A stretch of 64,000 bases of DNA, from NCBI RefSeq assembly GCF_017592555.1, contig NZ_JAGFNS010000003.1, positions 110,003 through 174,002 of the forward strand. The letters are read 5' to 3'. This document shows positions 40,137-50,221 of this stretch, in pieces. The DNA comes from Actinoplanes flavus. Lineage in GTDB: Bacteria > Actinomycetota > Actinomycetes > Mycobacteriales > Micromonosporaceae. A program made the position numbers and the translations under genes. Below the pieces are notes generated by a model. The model did not search any database. It saw nothing but the letters and a program-made list of their open reading frames with translations, and was not told the origin of the DNA. How positions within the stretch are numbered: position 1 is the first letter of the stretch; each line of letters begins with the position of its first letter.

Positions 40137-40912
40137 ATCTCGTCGATCAGGTCGGCGACCGAGTTGATGATCCGGGACGGCCGGTACGGGTACGTCTCGC
40201 TCTCCATCCGGCTGCTGATCCCGGTGAGCACCAGGATCGTCTCCAGCCCGGCCTCGAGACCGCACAGCACGTCGGTGTCCATCCGGTCGCCGATCATCGC
40301 GGTGGTCTCGCTGTGGGCGCCGATCGCGTTGAGTGCCGACCGCATCATCATCGGGTTCGGCTTGCCGACGAAGTACGGCTTCACGCCGGTCGCCTTGGAG
40401 ATCATCGCGGCGACCGATCCGGCGGCCGGGAGCAGGCCCTCGTTCGACGGGCCGGTGGCGTCCGGGTTCGTACAGATGAACCGGGAGCCGGCGCTGATCA
40501 GCCGGATCGCCTTGGTGATCGCCTCGAAGCTGTAGGTGCGGGTCTCGCCGAGCACCACGTAGTCGGGCTCGAACTCGGTGAGGACGTAGCCGGCCGCGTG
40601 CATGGCGGTGGTCAGGCCGGCCTCGCCGATCACGTACGCGGTGCCGCCGGGCCGCTGGTCGGCGAGGAACTGGGCGGTGGCCAGCGCGGCCGTCCAGATG
40701 GAGGTCTCGTCGACGTCGAAGCCCATCCGGTAGAGCCGGGCCTGGAGGTCGCGGGGCGTGTAGATGGAGTTGTTGGTGAGGATGAGGAACGGTTTGCCGC
40801 TCTCCTTCATCCGGTTGACGAACTCGGGCGCGCCCGGCACCGGCTCACCCTCATGGACGAGGACACCGTCCATATCGGTGAGCCAGCTCTCGATCGCCTT
40901 GCGCTCCTTCAT
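40133..40912 (-). CDS. HAD-IIA (NagD-like) phosphatase
   Basis: A 259-residue HAD hydrolase with motif I DMDGVLVHEG (nucleophile and acid Asp), motif II ILTNNS, lysine region VGKPNPMMM and motif III GDRMDTDV. NagD-type enzymes dephosphorylate nucleotides or sugar phosphates. The ATG shares one base with the ferrochelatase stop (TGATG) and has GAGGAG upstream, so it is coupled to hem/fab gene expression. Confidence 0.9.
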   Translation of the reverse strand: MKERKAIESWLTDMDGVLVHEGEPVPGAPEFVNRMKESGKPFLILTNNSIYTPRDLQARLYRMGFDVDETSIWTAALATAQFLADQRPGGTAYVIGEAGLTTAMHAAGYVLTEFEPDYVVLGETRTYSFEAITKAIRLISAGSRFICTNPDATGPSNEGLLPAAGSVAAMISKATGVKPYFVGKPNPMMMRSALNAIGAHSETTAMIGDRMDTDVLCGLEAGLETILVLTGISSRMESETYPYRPSRIINSVADLIDEI

Positions 40913-41940
40913 CAAGATGCTCCTCGTCGCGCGGGGGGAGGGCAGCAGTCCGCGGCGCAGACGTCCCACGTCGGCAGCCTACCGAGCGCGGCCCGTTGTC
41001 GATCATCGGTCCGCTCCTGGACCAGTTCCCGGACCATCGACACGAAGGACGGGTGAATTCCCGGGGTCGCGGCCCGCGCGTAGCCGAGGCCGAGCCGTTC
41101 CGCGGTGTCCTTCGCCTCGTTGTCCAGGTCCCAGATGACCTCGAGGTGGTCGGAGACGAACCCGATCGGGCTGACCACCACGTCGGTGATCCCCTTCTCG
41201 GCGAGCGCCGCCAGGTGGTCGTTGACGTCCGGCTCCAGCCACGGGATGTGCGGCGGGCCGGAGCGGCTCTGCCAGACCAGGTCCCAGGCGAGGTCGGCGG
41301 CGGCCGCGGCGTGCACCAGCCGGGCCGTCTCCTCGAGCTGGGCGGTGTAGCGCCCGCCCTCCGGCCCGGCCGTCCGGGCCATGCTCACCGGCACCGAGTG
41401 GGCGGTGAAGACCAGGCGGGTGGAGGCCCGGCGGTCCGGGTCCAGCTTCGTCAAGGCTTCCCGTACGGCGGACGCGTGCGGATCCACGAAACCGGGATGG
41501 TCGTGGAACTGCCGCAGCTTGGCGATTCGTGGGGCGCCCGGCCCGACGTGCGCCCGGGCCGCGGCGATGTCCTCCCAGTACTGCCGGCAGGACGAGTACC
41601 CGCCGTAGGCGCTGGTGGCGAACCCGAGCGCGTGCTCGATCCCGTCGTCGCGCATCGTCGCCAGGGTGTCGGCCAGCATCGGGTGCCAGTTGCGGTTGCC
41701 CCAGTAGGTGGGCAGGTCCACGCCGTGCGCCGCGAACTCGGTCCCGATCGCGGCGAGCAGGTCGCGGCACTGCTGGTTGATCGGGGACACCCCGCCGAAG
41801 TGCATGTAGTGCTCGTACACCTCGGCGAGGCGCTCGTCCGGGACGCCGCGCCCGCGGACCACGTTGCGCAGGAACGGCATCACGTCATCGGGCTTCTCGG
41901 GCCCGCCGAAGGAGAGCAGGACGAACGCGTCGTAAACCAC
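40912..41940 (-). CDS. hemH: Coproporphyrin ferrochelatase (HemH/CpfC type)
   Basis: A 342-residue ferrochelatase: LLSFGGPEKPDDVMPFLRNV at the start, the metal-site His in VFTAHSVPVSMA, and the later Glu in the SDHLEVIWDLDNEAKDTAER segment. The C-terminal CAADCCPP supplies cysteines of the kind that hold a [2Fe-2S] cluster in actinobacterial members. In actinobacteria this enzyme inserts iron into coproporphyrin III. It lies 20 bases downstream of fabI, the same order as fabG1-inhA-hemZ in mycobacteria. Confidence 0.95.
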   Translation of the reverse strand: MVYDAFVLLSFGGPEKPDDVMPFLRNVVRGRGVPDERLAEVYEHYMHFGGVSPINQQCRDLLAAIGTEFAAHGVDLPTYWGNRNWHPMLADTLATMRDDGIEHALGFATSAYGGYSSCRQYWEDIAAARAHVGPGAPRIAKLRQFHDHPGFVDPHASAVREALTKLDPDRRASTRLVFTAHSVPVSMARTAGPEGGRYTAQLEETARLVHAAAAADLAWDLVWQSRSGPPHIPWLEPDVNDHLAALAEKGITDVVVSPIGFVSDHLEVIWDLDNEAKDTAERLGLGYARAATPGIHPSFVSMVRELVQERTDDRQRAALGRLPTWDVCAADCCPPPARRGAS

Positions 41941-41960
41941 CCGCCCATCCTGCCACCGTG

Positions 41961-42728
41961 TTACGCGGCAAGCGCGTGGTAGCCCCCGTCGACGTGCACC
42001 ATCTCACCCGTGGTGGCCGGGAACCAGTCGGACAGCAGAGCGCACACCGCGCGGGCGGTCGGCTCCGGGTCGGTCAGGTTCCAGCCGAGCGGCGCCCGCT
42101 GGGTCCAGGCGTCCTCGAACTCGCTGAAGCCCGGGATCGACTTGGCCGCCATGGTGCGCAGCGGGCCGGCCGACACGATGTTGCTGCGGATGCCGTGCTT
42201 GCCCAGGTACATGGCGAGGTAGCGGGAGGCCGACTCGAGCCCGGCCTTGGCGACGCCCATCCAGTCGTACAGCGGGTACGCCTTGGTCGCGTCGAAGGTC
42301 AGGCCGACGATGGAGCCACCCTGATCCATCAGCGGCAGGCAGGCGGTGGCCAGGGACTTGTACGAGTACGTCGACACGTGCAGCGCCTGCGACACCTCCT
42401 CCCAGGTGGTGTCGAGGAAGGCGCCGCCGAGGGCGTTCTGCGGGGCGAAGCCGATGGAGTGGACCACGCCGTCCAGTCCGTCGACGTGCTCGCGAACCCG
42501 GCCGGCGAGGCCGTCCAGGTGTTCCTGGTTGGTCACGTCCAGTTCGATGACGGGGGCCGGCTCGGGCAGCCGCTTCGCGATCCGCTCCACCAGCGAGAGC
42601 CGGCCGAAGCCGGTGAGCACCACGGTGGCGCCGGCCTCCTGGGCCAGCTTCGCCACCGAGAAGGCGATCGAGGCGTCGGTGATGACGCCGGTGACGAGCA
42701 GCCGTTTACCGGCCAGCAGTCCAGACAC
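41961..42728 (-). CDS. fabI: Enoyl-ACP reductase, InhA/FabI type
   Basis: A 255-residue short-chain reductase that completes each fatty-acid elongation cycle with NADH. The cofactor loop is GVITDASIAFSVAKLAQEAG, and the catalytic pair is YxxMxxxK in LYDWMGVAKAGLESA. MSGLLAGKRLLVTGV matches the InhA opening. GTG 42728 is the start, with GGAGAG upstream. It follows fabG by 34 bases. Confidence 0.95.
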   Translation of the reverse strand: MSGLLAGKRLLVTGVITDASIAFSVAKLAQEAGATVVLTGFGRLSLVERIAKRLPEPAPVIELDVTNQEHLDGLAGRVREHVDGLDGVVHSIGFAPQNALGGAFLDTTWEEVSQALHVSTYSYKSLATACLPLMDQGGSIVGLTFDATKAYPLYDWMGVAKAGLESASRYLAMYLGKHGIRSNIVSAGPLRTMAAKSIPGFSEFEDAWTQRAPLGWNLTDPEPTARAVCALLSDWFPATTGEMVHVDGGYHALAA

Positions 42729-42762
42729 TTTTACTTCTCTCCTGAAAAAGTCTCGGAAAACA

Positions 42763-43500
<738 letters not shown>

Positions 43501-43655
43501 TCACGACGATCCCTCTGAAAGGCGAGACTATCGGCCCGCACTACCCCTGCCGAGGGATGGTCCCGCCGACTTACACCACGTTCAGGGCGGCGCCGATTTT
43601 CTTAAGTTGTGGTTAAGGGGTACAGTCCGACACGGTTCTGGCCCGGCTATGTAGT

Positions 43656-43787
43656 GGAGGTGATCGCTGTGCGAGATAGCGATCCTCCCAGTCGTGGCCG
43701 GGACGCTCGTCAGCGTTTCTGACCGCTGACACTCGACCCCCACCCGCACGCCACCGGCCCCGTCGAGGCCGGTCCGCCGGCGTGCGG
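43656..43787 (+). ncRNA. Three-hairpin leader or small RNA between fabG and the VWA gene
   Basis: Three strong hairpins in series on either strand. H1 (43656-43688): GGAG and GATCGCT pair with AGCGATC and CTCC around a nine-base loop. H2 (43709-43730): GTCAGCG pairs with CGCTGAC. H3 (43744-43787): CCGCACGCC pairs with GGCGTGCGG outside an inner ACCGGCC/GGCCGGT stem. On the plus strand, H1 contains the GGAGG and its loop holds the GTG of a 17-codon frame, the look of a translated leader with an attenuator. An AT-rich patch (TTTTCTTAAGTTGTGGTTAA) and TACAGT (43621) could be the promoter. On the minus strand it could be a processed spacer. Confidence 0.5.
43669..43722 (+). CDS. Possible 17-codon leader peptide
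   Basis: GTG 43669, eight bases after GGAGG, opens MRDSDPPSRGRDARQRF and a TGA. The ribosome site is in a hairpin stem and the start in its loop. The peptide has five Arg and no membrane segment. It could be a sensing uORF, or chance. Confidence 0.35.
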   Translation: MRDSDPPSRGRDARQRF

Positions 43788-43850
43788 TGGCTCTCGGCCG
43801 CGAAGTGACCTACGCCCGTAGCTCAGTCACCAGCGGAAGACGGTTCAACC

Positions 43851-43937
43851 ATGAAGAAGATCGTCGCGCCCCTCGGTTTCACCCTGCTCTCGGCCTGGGT
43901 TGTCGTGCTGTTCGTCCTGGCGCACAACACCCCCTAG
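43851..43937 (+). CDS. 28-residue single-helix membrane peptide
   Basis: ATG 43851 encodes MKKIVAPLGFTLLSAWVVVL followed by FVLAHNTP: two Lys, then a hydrophobic helix of about 20 residues and a short tail, a typical small membrane protein. A GGAAGA lies about 10 bases upstream. Its stop overlaps the VWA gene stop by two bases on the other strand. It is the only ORF downstream of the hairpin element and may be its target. Function unknown. Confidence 0.6.
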   Translation: MKKIVAPLGFTLLSAWVVVLFVLAHNTP

Positions 43938-44884
43938 GGCAACCGGGACGTCCACAGCAGACTCATCGCCGCGCCGGCCAGGCCCAGCAGCAGGCCCGCG
44001 GCGGCGTACCACCGTGTCACCTCGCGTGGCTCGGTCCGGTGCCCGATCGAGCTGCCCATGTCCTCGTAGACCTGCTTGAGCTCGCTCACCGAGGCCGCCT
44101 CGTAGAAGTAGCCGTCGGTGTTCTCGGCCAGCTCCTGCAGGGAGAGGCGGTCCACCGGCACCCGCTGCACCGAGCCGCGGATGTCGACCACACCCGTGTC
44201 GGTGCCGAACGCGATCGTCGACACCGGCACGTTGGCCTGCGCCGACGCGGTCGCCGCGTCCTCGATCGAGCGGCCCGACGTGCGGTAGCCGTCGGAGAGC
44301 AGCACGATCCGGGCGGGCGGGGCGCCGTCCGCGCCGTCGGCCGGCACCATCCGGATGGCGTCCAGCGAGGTGAACACCGCCTCACCGGTGGCGGTCGCCT
44401 CGGCCAGCGTCAGCCCGTCGATCGCGCTGATCACCGCGGCCCGGTCCTTGGTCGGCGGGACCAGCACGTTCGCCGCCTTCGCGAACGACACCAGGCCCAG
44501 GTTGTAGCTCGGCGGCAGCTCGGCCACGAACGCCTTCGCCGCCTCCTGCGCCGCCTCGATCCGGCTCGGCGCCACGTCCTCGGCCTGCATCGACAGCGAC
44601 ACGTCGATGGCCAGCATCACGGTGGCCCGCTCCAGCGGCTCCTCGGTGTCCACCGACGGGCGGGCGGTGGCCGCCGCCAGCGCGCCCAGCATCAGCAGGA
44701 ACGCGCCCGCCGAGACGTGCCGCCGCCAGCCCAGGCCCTTCGGGGCCAGGGTGCGGAGCAGGTCGACGTTGGTGAAGCGCATCGCGTACTGCCGCTTGCG
44801 GAACTGCCGCCAGACGTACAGACCGGCCATGGCCAGAACCGGCAGCAGCGTCAGCAGCCACCACGGCTCCAGAAAACGGATCAT
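43934..44884 (-). CDS. VWA-domain membrane protein (BatA-like)
   Basis: A 316-residue protein: two N-terminal hydrophobic helices, a VWA domain (about 88-285) with the metal-ion site DVSLSMQAEDV, and a final membrane helix (WYAAAGLLLGLAGAAMSLLW). It is the third gene of a MoxR-DUF58-VWA set, each joined by an ATGA overlap, which usually acts in assembly or chaperoning of metal or envelope complexes. The first helix region RQFRKRQYAMRFTNVDLLRT is typical of this group. Confidence 0.9.
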   Translation of the reverse strand: MIRFLEPWWLLTLLPVLAMAGLYVWRQFRKRQYAMRFTNVDLLRTLAPKGLGWRRHVSAGAFLLMLGALAAATARPSVDTEEPLERATVMLAIDVSLSMQAEDVAPSRIEAAQEAAKAFVAELPPSYNLGLVSFAKAANVLVPPTKDRAAVISAIDGLTLAEATATGEAVFTSLDAIRMVPADGADGAPPARIVLLSDGYRTSGRSIEDAATASAQANVPVSTIAFGTDTGVVDIRGSVQRVPVDRLSLQELAENTDGYFYEAASVSELKQVYEDMGSSIGHRTEPREVTRWYAAAGLLLGLAGAAMSLLWTSRLP

Positions 44885-45890
44885 CGTGTGGTCCCTCGGG
44901 TACGGGCGTGGCGCTGAGCGGCCACGAAGCGGACCATGTCGAGCAGCCAGTCGGTGTCGGTGCGCAGCCGCAGATGGGCCGCGCCGGCGGCGCGCAGCGC
45001 ACGGGCGATCGCGGCACGCTGCTCCCCCGCCGCCTGGGCGTACCGCTGGCGCAGCCCGGGGTCGGCGGTCTGCACCTCGTGCAGCATGCCGGACTCCGGA
45101 TCGGCCAAGGTCAGCACCCCGACGTCCGGCAGCTCCAGCTCACGTGGGTCGACCACCTCGATGGCGAGCACGTCGTGCCGGACGCCGAGCTTGCGCACCG
45201 GCCGGGCCCAGCCCTCCACCGGGGCCAGGAAGTCAGAGATCACCACGGCCACGCCGCGCCGCCGGGGTGGCCGGTTCAGCGAGTCGATCAGCTCGCCCAG
45301 GTCGGCGCGGCCGGGCCGGATCGTGGTCCCGGCGATCGCCCGCAGCAGGCCCTGCGCCTCCTTGCGGCCGGCCCGCGCGGGCAGCCGCAGAACCGGGCCG
45401 CCCGGTGCGGGGTCGCCCACCGTCTCCGGCTTCCGGCGCCACCAGCTCCGGCTCACCTTCCTCTCCGGTACGCCGGAGCCGGTGCCCACCACGGCGCCGA
45501 TCCGGTTGCCGCCCCGGACGGTGAGATGGGCCATCGCGGTGGCGGCCGCGAGCACCAGGTCCCGTTTGAGCCATTTCGCGGTGCCGAAGTCGAGGCTCGC
45601 CGACAGATCCACGGCCAGCCAGGTCTCCAGTTCCCGGTCGGCCACCGTACGGCGGACGTGCGGCAGCGTGGTCCGGGCGGTCACCGGCCAGTCCATCCGG
45701 CGGACGTCGTCGCCCGGCCGGTACTCCCGCGACTCGCCCGCCTCGCTGCCCGGGCCGGGCAGCAGGCCGGCGTAGTCGCCCTGGAGCAGGCCGTCGAGTT
45801 TCCGGGTGACCAGCAGTTGCAGCTTGGCGAGGACGGCCTCGGCCCGGGCCGCCTCCTCCGGGGCGACCGGCACCGCCGTGCCGGGCCGGA

Positions 45891-45894
<4 letters not shown>
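44881..45894 (-). CDS. DUF58 domain protein
   Basis: A 337-residue protein with the DUF58 signature ESREYRPGDDVRRMDWPVTART and a following VWA-like fold (WLAVDLSASLDFGTAKWLKR; VAVVISDFLAP). DUF58 proteins partner MoxR ATPases; their direct activity is unknown. Start ATG 45894 overlaps the MoxR stop, and the stop overlaps the VWA start, both as ATGA. Confidence 0.9.
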
Positions 45895-47135
<1,241 letters not shown>

Positions 47136-47485
47136 CGGTCCTCCACAACGGTCGAGATGCGCCGGCTCTTCGACGCCGACGCTCAAGACTTACACGACAT
47201 ACGACAACACACGGCTGAGAGGTTCCTAAGAGCCGGTCCCAGCGGCGCCGCCCAGCCTAGGGCGGCCCGTCGTCATTCGGCCGTCATCATTCCGGAACCC
47301 CGCGATCCGCGCAGCCCACGGTGCCATGGACCGAATGTGTTGATCTTTCTGCGCGATCCGCCGGATCGGGCACGGTCACCGGGTGGATACCCGACCATGG
47401 GAAGCGTGTAGCATTTGGCTCGTCGCCGGGCGGCTTCCCCCGTGGCCGCCCGGCGCTAAGACTCCCGTTCCGTAATGTCTACGGC
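47136..47485. other. Divergent intergenic region with a stable hairpin
   Basis: About 350 bases with no ORF. It carries the moxR promoter region (AT-rich near 47190-47215) and a perfect 10-bp hairpin (GCCGGGCGGC, 47425-47434, with GCCGCCCGGC, 47445-47454) whose ten-base loop contains CCCCC. TAGCAT at 47409 could be a -10 for a short transcript starting before the hairpin. Confidence 0.5.
47473..47478 (+). promoter_or_regulatory. -10-like hexamer for a leaderless mRNA
   Basis: TAATGT ends seven bases before ATG 47486 and there is no ribosome site. Confidence 0.45.
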
Positions 47486-47707
47486 ATGGTCGAGGAGATC
47501 TCCCCCCAGTGTTCCGCCAAGGGCTGCCGTGCGCCCGCGGTCTGGCGGCTGCGGTGGAACAACCCGAGGATCCACACTCCGGAGCGGCGGAAGACCTGGC
47601 TGGCCTGCGACGAGCACCGGGCCTCGCTCGGTTCCTTCCTGGAGGCCCGTGGGTTCCTGCGTGAGGTCGAACCCTTCACCTCGTCGGGAGAGGCGATCGT
47701 CTCTTAG
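47486..47707 (+). CDS. Small Cys-rich conserved actinobacterial protein
   Basis: A 73-residue protein with CSAKGCRAPAVWRLRWNNPR, IHTPERRKTWLACDEHR and FLEARGFLREVEPF. Three cysteines and the CDEH group could bind a metal ion. The pattern is one I recognise as widely conserved in actinobacteria, without a known function. It lies nine bases before a PH-domain gene and probably starts a leaderless operon. Confidence 0.8.
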   Translation: MVEEISPQCSAKGCRAPAVWRLRWNNPRIHTPERRKTWLACDEHRASLGSFLEARGFLREVEPFTSSGEAIVS

Positions 47708-47716
47708 GCTTCAAGG

Positions 47717-48232
47717 GTGAGCGAGCCGCCCGCGCGAACCGTCGTCGATGCCCTCGAACCCTGGCCGGACACCGTCACCTGGCGCCCGCTGTCCAGCCGG
47801 CTGATCGCCGTGCACCTGATCGGCGTCGCCACCTGGACCGTCGTGCTGCTCGGCGGCCTGCTCGCCGGCCGGATCATCGGCGGCCAGACCGCGTGGCTGT
47901 GGGGGATGGCCGCGGTCGTCGTCCTCGGCCTCTGGCGTGCCGGCGTGGCCGTCCGGGCGGTCCGGGCCTGGGGCTACGCCGAGCGCGACAACGACCTGCT
48001 GGTGCGGCACGGCCTGGTGGTCCGCCACCTCTCCATCGTGCCGTACGCGCGAATGCAGTACGTGGACGTCACCGCCGGGCCGCTGGAGCGCGCGTTCGGC
48101 CTGGCCACGGTGCAACTGCACACGGCCGCGGCGGCCAGCGACGCCCGGGTGCCCGGGCTGCCGCCGGACGAGGCGGCCCGCCTCCGGGACCGGCTCACCG
48201 CCCTCGGCGAGGACCGGGCCGAGGGCCTGTGA
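47717..48232 (+). CDS. Bacterial PH-domain membrane protein (YdbS-like)
   Basis: A 171-residue protein with two membrane helices (LIAVHLIGVATWTVVLLGGL; LWGMAAVVVLGLW) and one bPH2/DUF304 domain (NDLLVRHGLVVRHLSIVPYA, RMQYVDVTAGPLERAFGLAT). Such proteins pair with a larger multi-PH protein, here the next gene, overlapping by GTGA. Their role is at the membrane, possibly in secreted-peptide resistance as for YdbS/YdbT in Bacillus; that link is general. Confidence 0.87.
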   Translation: MSEPPARTVVDALEPWPDTVTWRPLSSRLIAVHLIGVATWTVVLLGGLLAGRIIGGQTAWLWGMAAVVVLGLWRAGVAVRAVRAWGYAERDNDLLVRHGLVVRHLSIVPYARMQYVDVTAGPLERAFGLATVQLHTAAAASDARVPGLPPDEAARLRDRLTALGEDRAEGL

Positions 48233-49650
48233 GCGACACCGGACCTCCCGCCCCCTCCGGGCCGGCGCCGGAGATCGAGCCACGCCGTCGCCTGCACCCG
48301 CTCAGCCCGCTGCTGAAGGGCGCCAAGAGCATCGTCGTGATCGTGGCGGCGCTCTCCTGGCAGACCCTCGGGCAGATCGGGCCGACCGACTTCGCGCTCA
48401 TCGTGCTGGCGCTCGCGGTCGGGGTGGTGATCTTCTCGGCGGTCGGCTGGTGGAACACCGGGTACCACGTCGTCGCCCGCGAGCTGCGGATCACCGAGGG
48501 CCTGGTCTGGCGGCGCAACCGGGCCATCCCGCTCGACCGGCTCCAGGCCGTGGAGCTGCGCCGGCCCCTGCTCGCCCAGCTCAGCGGCCTGGCCGAGCTG
48601 CGGCTGGAGGTGGTCGGCGGCAACAAGGCGGAGGCCCCGCTCGCCTACCTCACCGTGCGGGACGCGGCCACCCTCCGGGAGCGGCTGCTGGCGCTGTCCG
48701 GGCGGGCCGCCCCGGTGGACACCGCCGGGCCGGACCAGCCGGCCGGCGCCGCGCCGCTCTACCGGGTCCGCAACCACGATCTGCTGATCAGCCAGCTGCT
48801 CACCCCGCAGGCGATCTTCCTGCCGTTCGGTGTGGCCTGGGTCGCCGCCCAGTTCCTGCTGGAGGGCTCGTGGACGTTCATCGGCATCGCCAGCACGGTG
48901 ACCGCGATGGCCGGTGTCCTCCTCCAGCCGATCCGGCGAGTGCTGCGCGACTGGGACTTCCAGCTCGCCCGGGAGGGCGGCGAGCGGCTGGTGCTGCACT
49001 ACGGCCTCACCGAGACGCGCAGTCAGGTGGTGCCGCCGCGCCGGGTGCAGGCGGTGCGGGTCACCTGGCCGTTCCTCTGGCGGGCCAAGGGGTGGATGCG
49101 CCTGCGGATGGACATCGCCGGCCTGTCCGGTCCCGATCCCGGCGACGACAAGAGCTCCGACCGCCTCATGCCGGTCGGTGACCTGCCGACCGCACGCGCC
49201 CTGGTCGCCGCCGCGCTGCCCGGCGTCGACCTGGCCACCCTGGCCACCTCGCCGCCCCCGCCGCGGGCCCGCCTGCTGCATCCCTTCGGGCTGCGTTTCC
49301 TGGGCGCCGGCCTGGCGGCCGACGTCTTCGTCTCCCGCTCCGGGCGGGTCACCCGCGAGACGACCCTGATCCCGTACGCCCGGATGCAGAGTGTCCGCGT
49401 CGTCCAGGGCCCGGTGCAGCGCCGCCTCGGACTGGCCACGGTGTACGCGGACACCGCCGGCGGTCACGCCGGCGCGGCCCACGACCGGCCCCTGGCCGAG
49501 GCCTACGCCATCGCCGATCAGCTCGCCCTGCGCGCCCGCCGCGCCCGTGCCACCCCGGTCGGCGCCGGCGGTGGCGGCGCGAGTCCGGTTGCGGACGGAT
49601 CGGCGGCGCCGGTGGCCGAGACGTTCTGGCAACCGCCCGGACGGCCTTAA
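48229..49650 (+). CDS. Multi-PH-domain membrane protein (YdbT-like)
   Basis: A 473-residue protein with four or more hydrophobic segments and three bPH2-like domains, each with the pattern of ELRITEGLVWRRNRAIPLDR and LQAVELRR: about residues 80-170, 250-330 and 360-440 (SRSGRVTRETTLIPYARMQS). A Pro/Ala tail ends it. It is translationally coupled to the YdbS-like gene. The pair probably forms a membrane complex; ligands are unknown. Confidence 0.85.
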   Translation: MSDTGPPAPSGPAPEIEPRRRLHPLSPLLKGAKSIVVIVAALSWQTLGQIGPTDFALIVLALAVGVVIFSAVGWWNTGYHVVARELRITEGLVWRRNRAIPLDRLQAVELRRPLLAQLSGLAELRLEVVGGNKAEAPLAYLTVRDAATLRERLLALSGRAAPVDTAGPDQPAGAAPLYRVRNHDLLISQLLTPQAIFLPFGVAWVAAQFLLEGSWTFIGIASTVTAMAGVLLQPIRRVLRDWDFQLAREGGERLVLHYGLTETRSQVVPPRRVQAVRVTWPFLWRAKGWMRLRMDIAGLSGPDPGDDKSSDRLMPVGDLPTARALVAAALPGVDLATLATSPPPPRARLLHPFGLRFLGAGLAADVFVSRSGRVTRETTLIPYARMQSVRVVQGPVQRRLGLATVYADTAGGHAGAAHDRPLAEAYAIADQLALRARRARATPVGAGGGGASPVADGSAAPVAETFWQPPGRP

Positions 49651-49653
49651 GCT
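49648..49653 (+). promoter_or_regulatory. -10-like hexamer for a leaderless mRNA
   Basis: TAAGCT overlaps the preceding stop codon and ends six bases before ATG 49660; no ribosome site is visible. Confidence 0.4.
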
Positions 49654-49659
49654 TTGCCA

Positions 49660-50052
49660 ATGGAGCCTCCGGAGTTCGCGCCCGGTCTCAGTGCCCGGGT
49701 CGAGTTGTTGGTCACCGACGCCGACACCGCACAGTCCCTCGGCTCCGGTGACGTGCCGGTGCTCGGCACGCCCCGGGTGCTCGCCCTGGCCGAGGCGGCG
49801 ACGGTCGCGGCGACCGCCCGCCAGATCCCCGGCGGGATCACCACGGTCGGCACCCGGGCGGAGGTCGAGCACCGGGCGCCCACCCCGCTCGGGCGCCGGG
49901 TCGTCGCGCAGGCCACGCTGACCAAGGTGGACGGGCGCAAGCTCCTCTTCGAGGTGACCGTCCACGACGGTGAGCTGCTGGTGGCCGAGGTCCGCCTGGA
50001 GCGGGTCGTCCTCGACCGGCAGCGCTTCATCGCCCGCGCGTTCGGCGACTGA
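49660..50052 (+). CDS. Hotdog-fold thioesterase (FlK-like)
   Basis: A 130-residue single hotdog protein with VLALAEAATVAATARQIPGG, TRAEVEHRAPTPLGRRVVAQ and LLFEVTVHDGELLVAEVRLE. This matches the small thioesterase family that includes fluoroacetyl-CoA thioesterase FlK, whose members hydrolyse short acyl-CoAs; the catalytic Thr/Glu/His are suggested by EAATV and the H in EHRAP. The ATG at 49660 is preferred over an in-frame TTG six bases earlier. Confidence 0.78.
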   Translation: MEPPEFAPGLSARVELLVTDADTAQSLGSGDVPVLGTPRVLALAEAATVAATARQIPGGITTVGTRAEVEHRAPTPLGRRVVAQATLTKVDGRKLLFEVTVHDGELLVAEVRLERVVLDRQRFIARAFGD

Positions 50053-50221
50053 TCCCGGCCGGCGCGGCGAAGGACCACCGGACACGATGATCATCTGATG
50101 ACCGAAAAATGGCGTGAAGACGGGATATTCTCAGACGGTCCATTGAAGGCCGTGGGCGAGGCTCCGAACCGCCGCCCGGCTGGTCGCCGATGTCCTTGGT
50201 CGCTCCCGAGGAGATCGTTCC

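Noticed and set aside
43811..43852. tRNA-like text (CCCGTAGCTCAG and GGTTCAACC)
   Set aside because: Only 40 bases separate the D-arm-like and T-arm-like parts, with no anticodon arm or paired acceptor stem.
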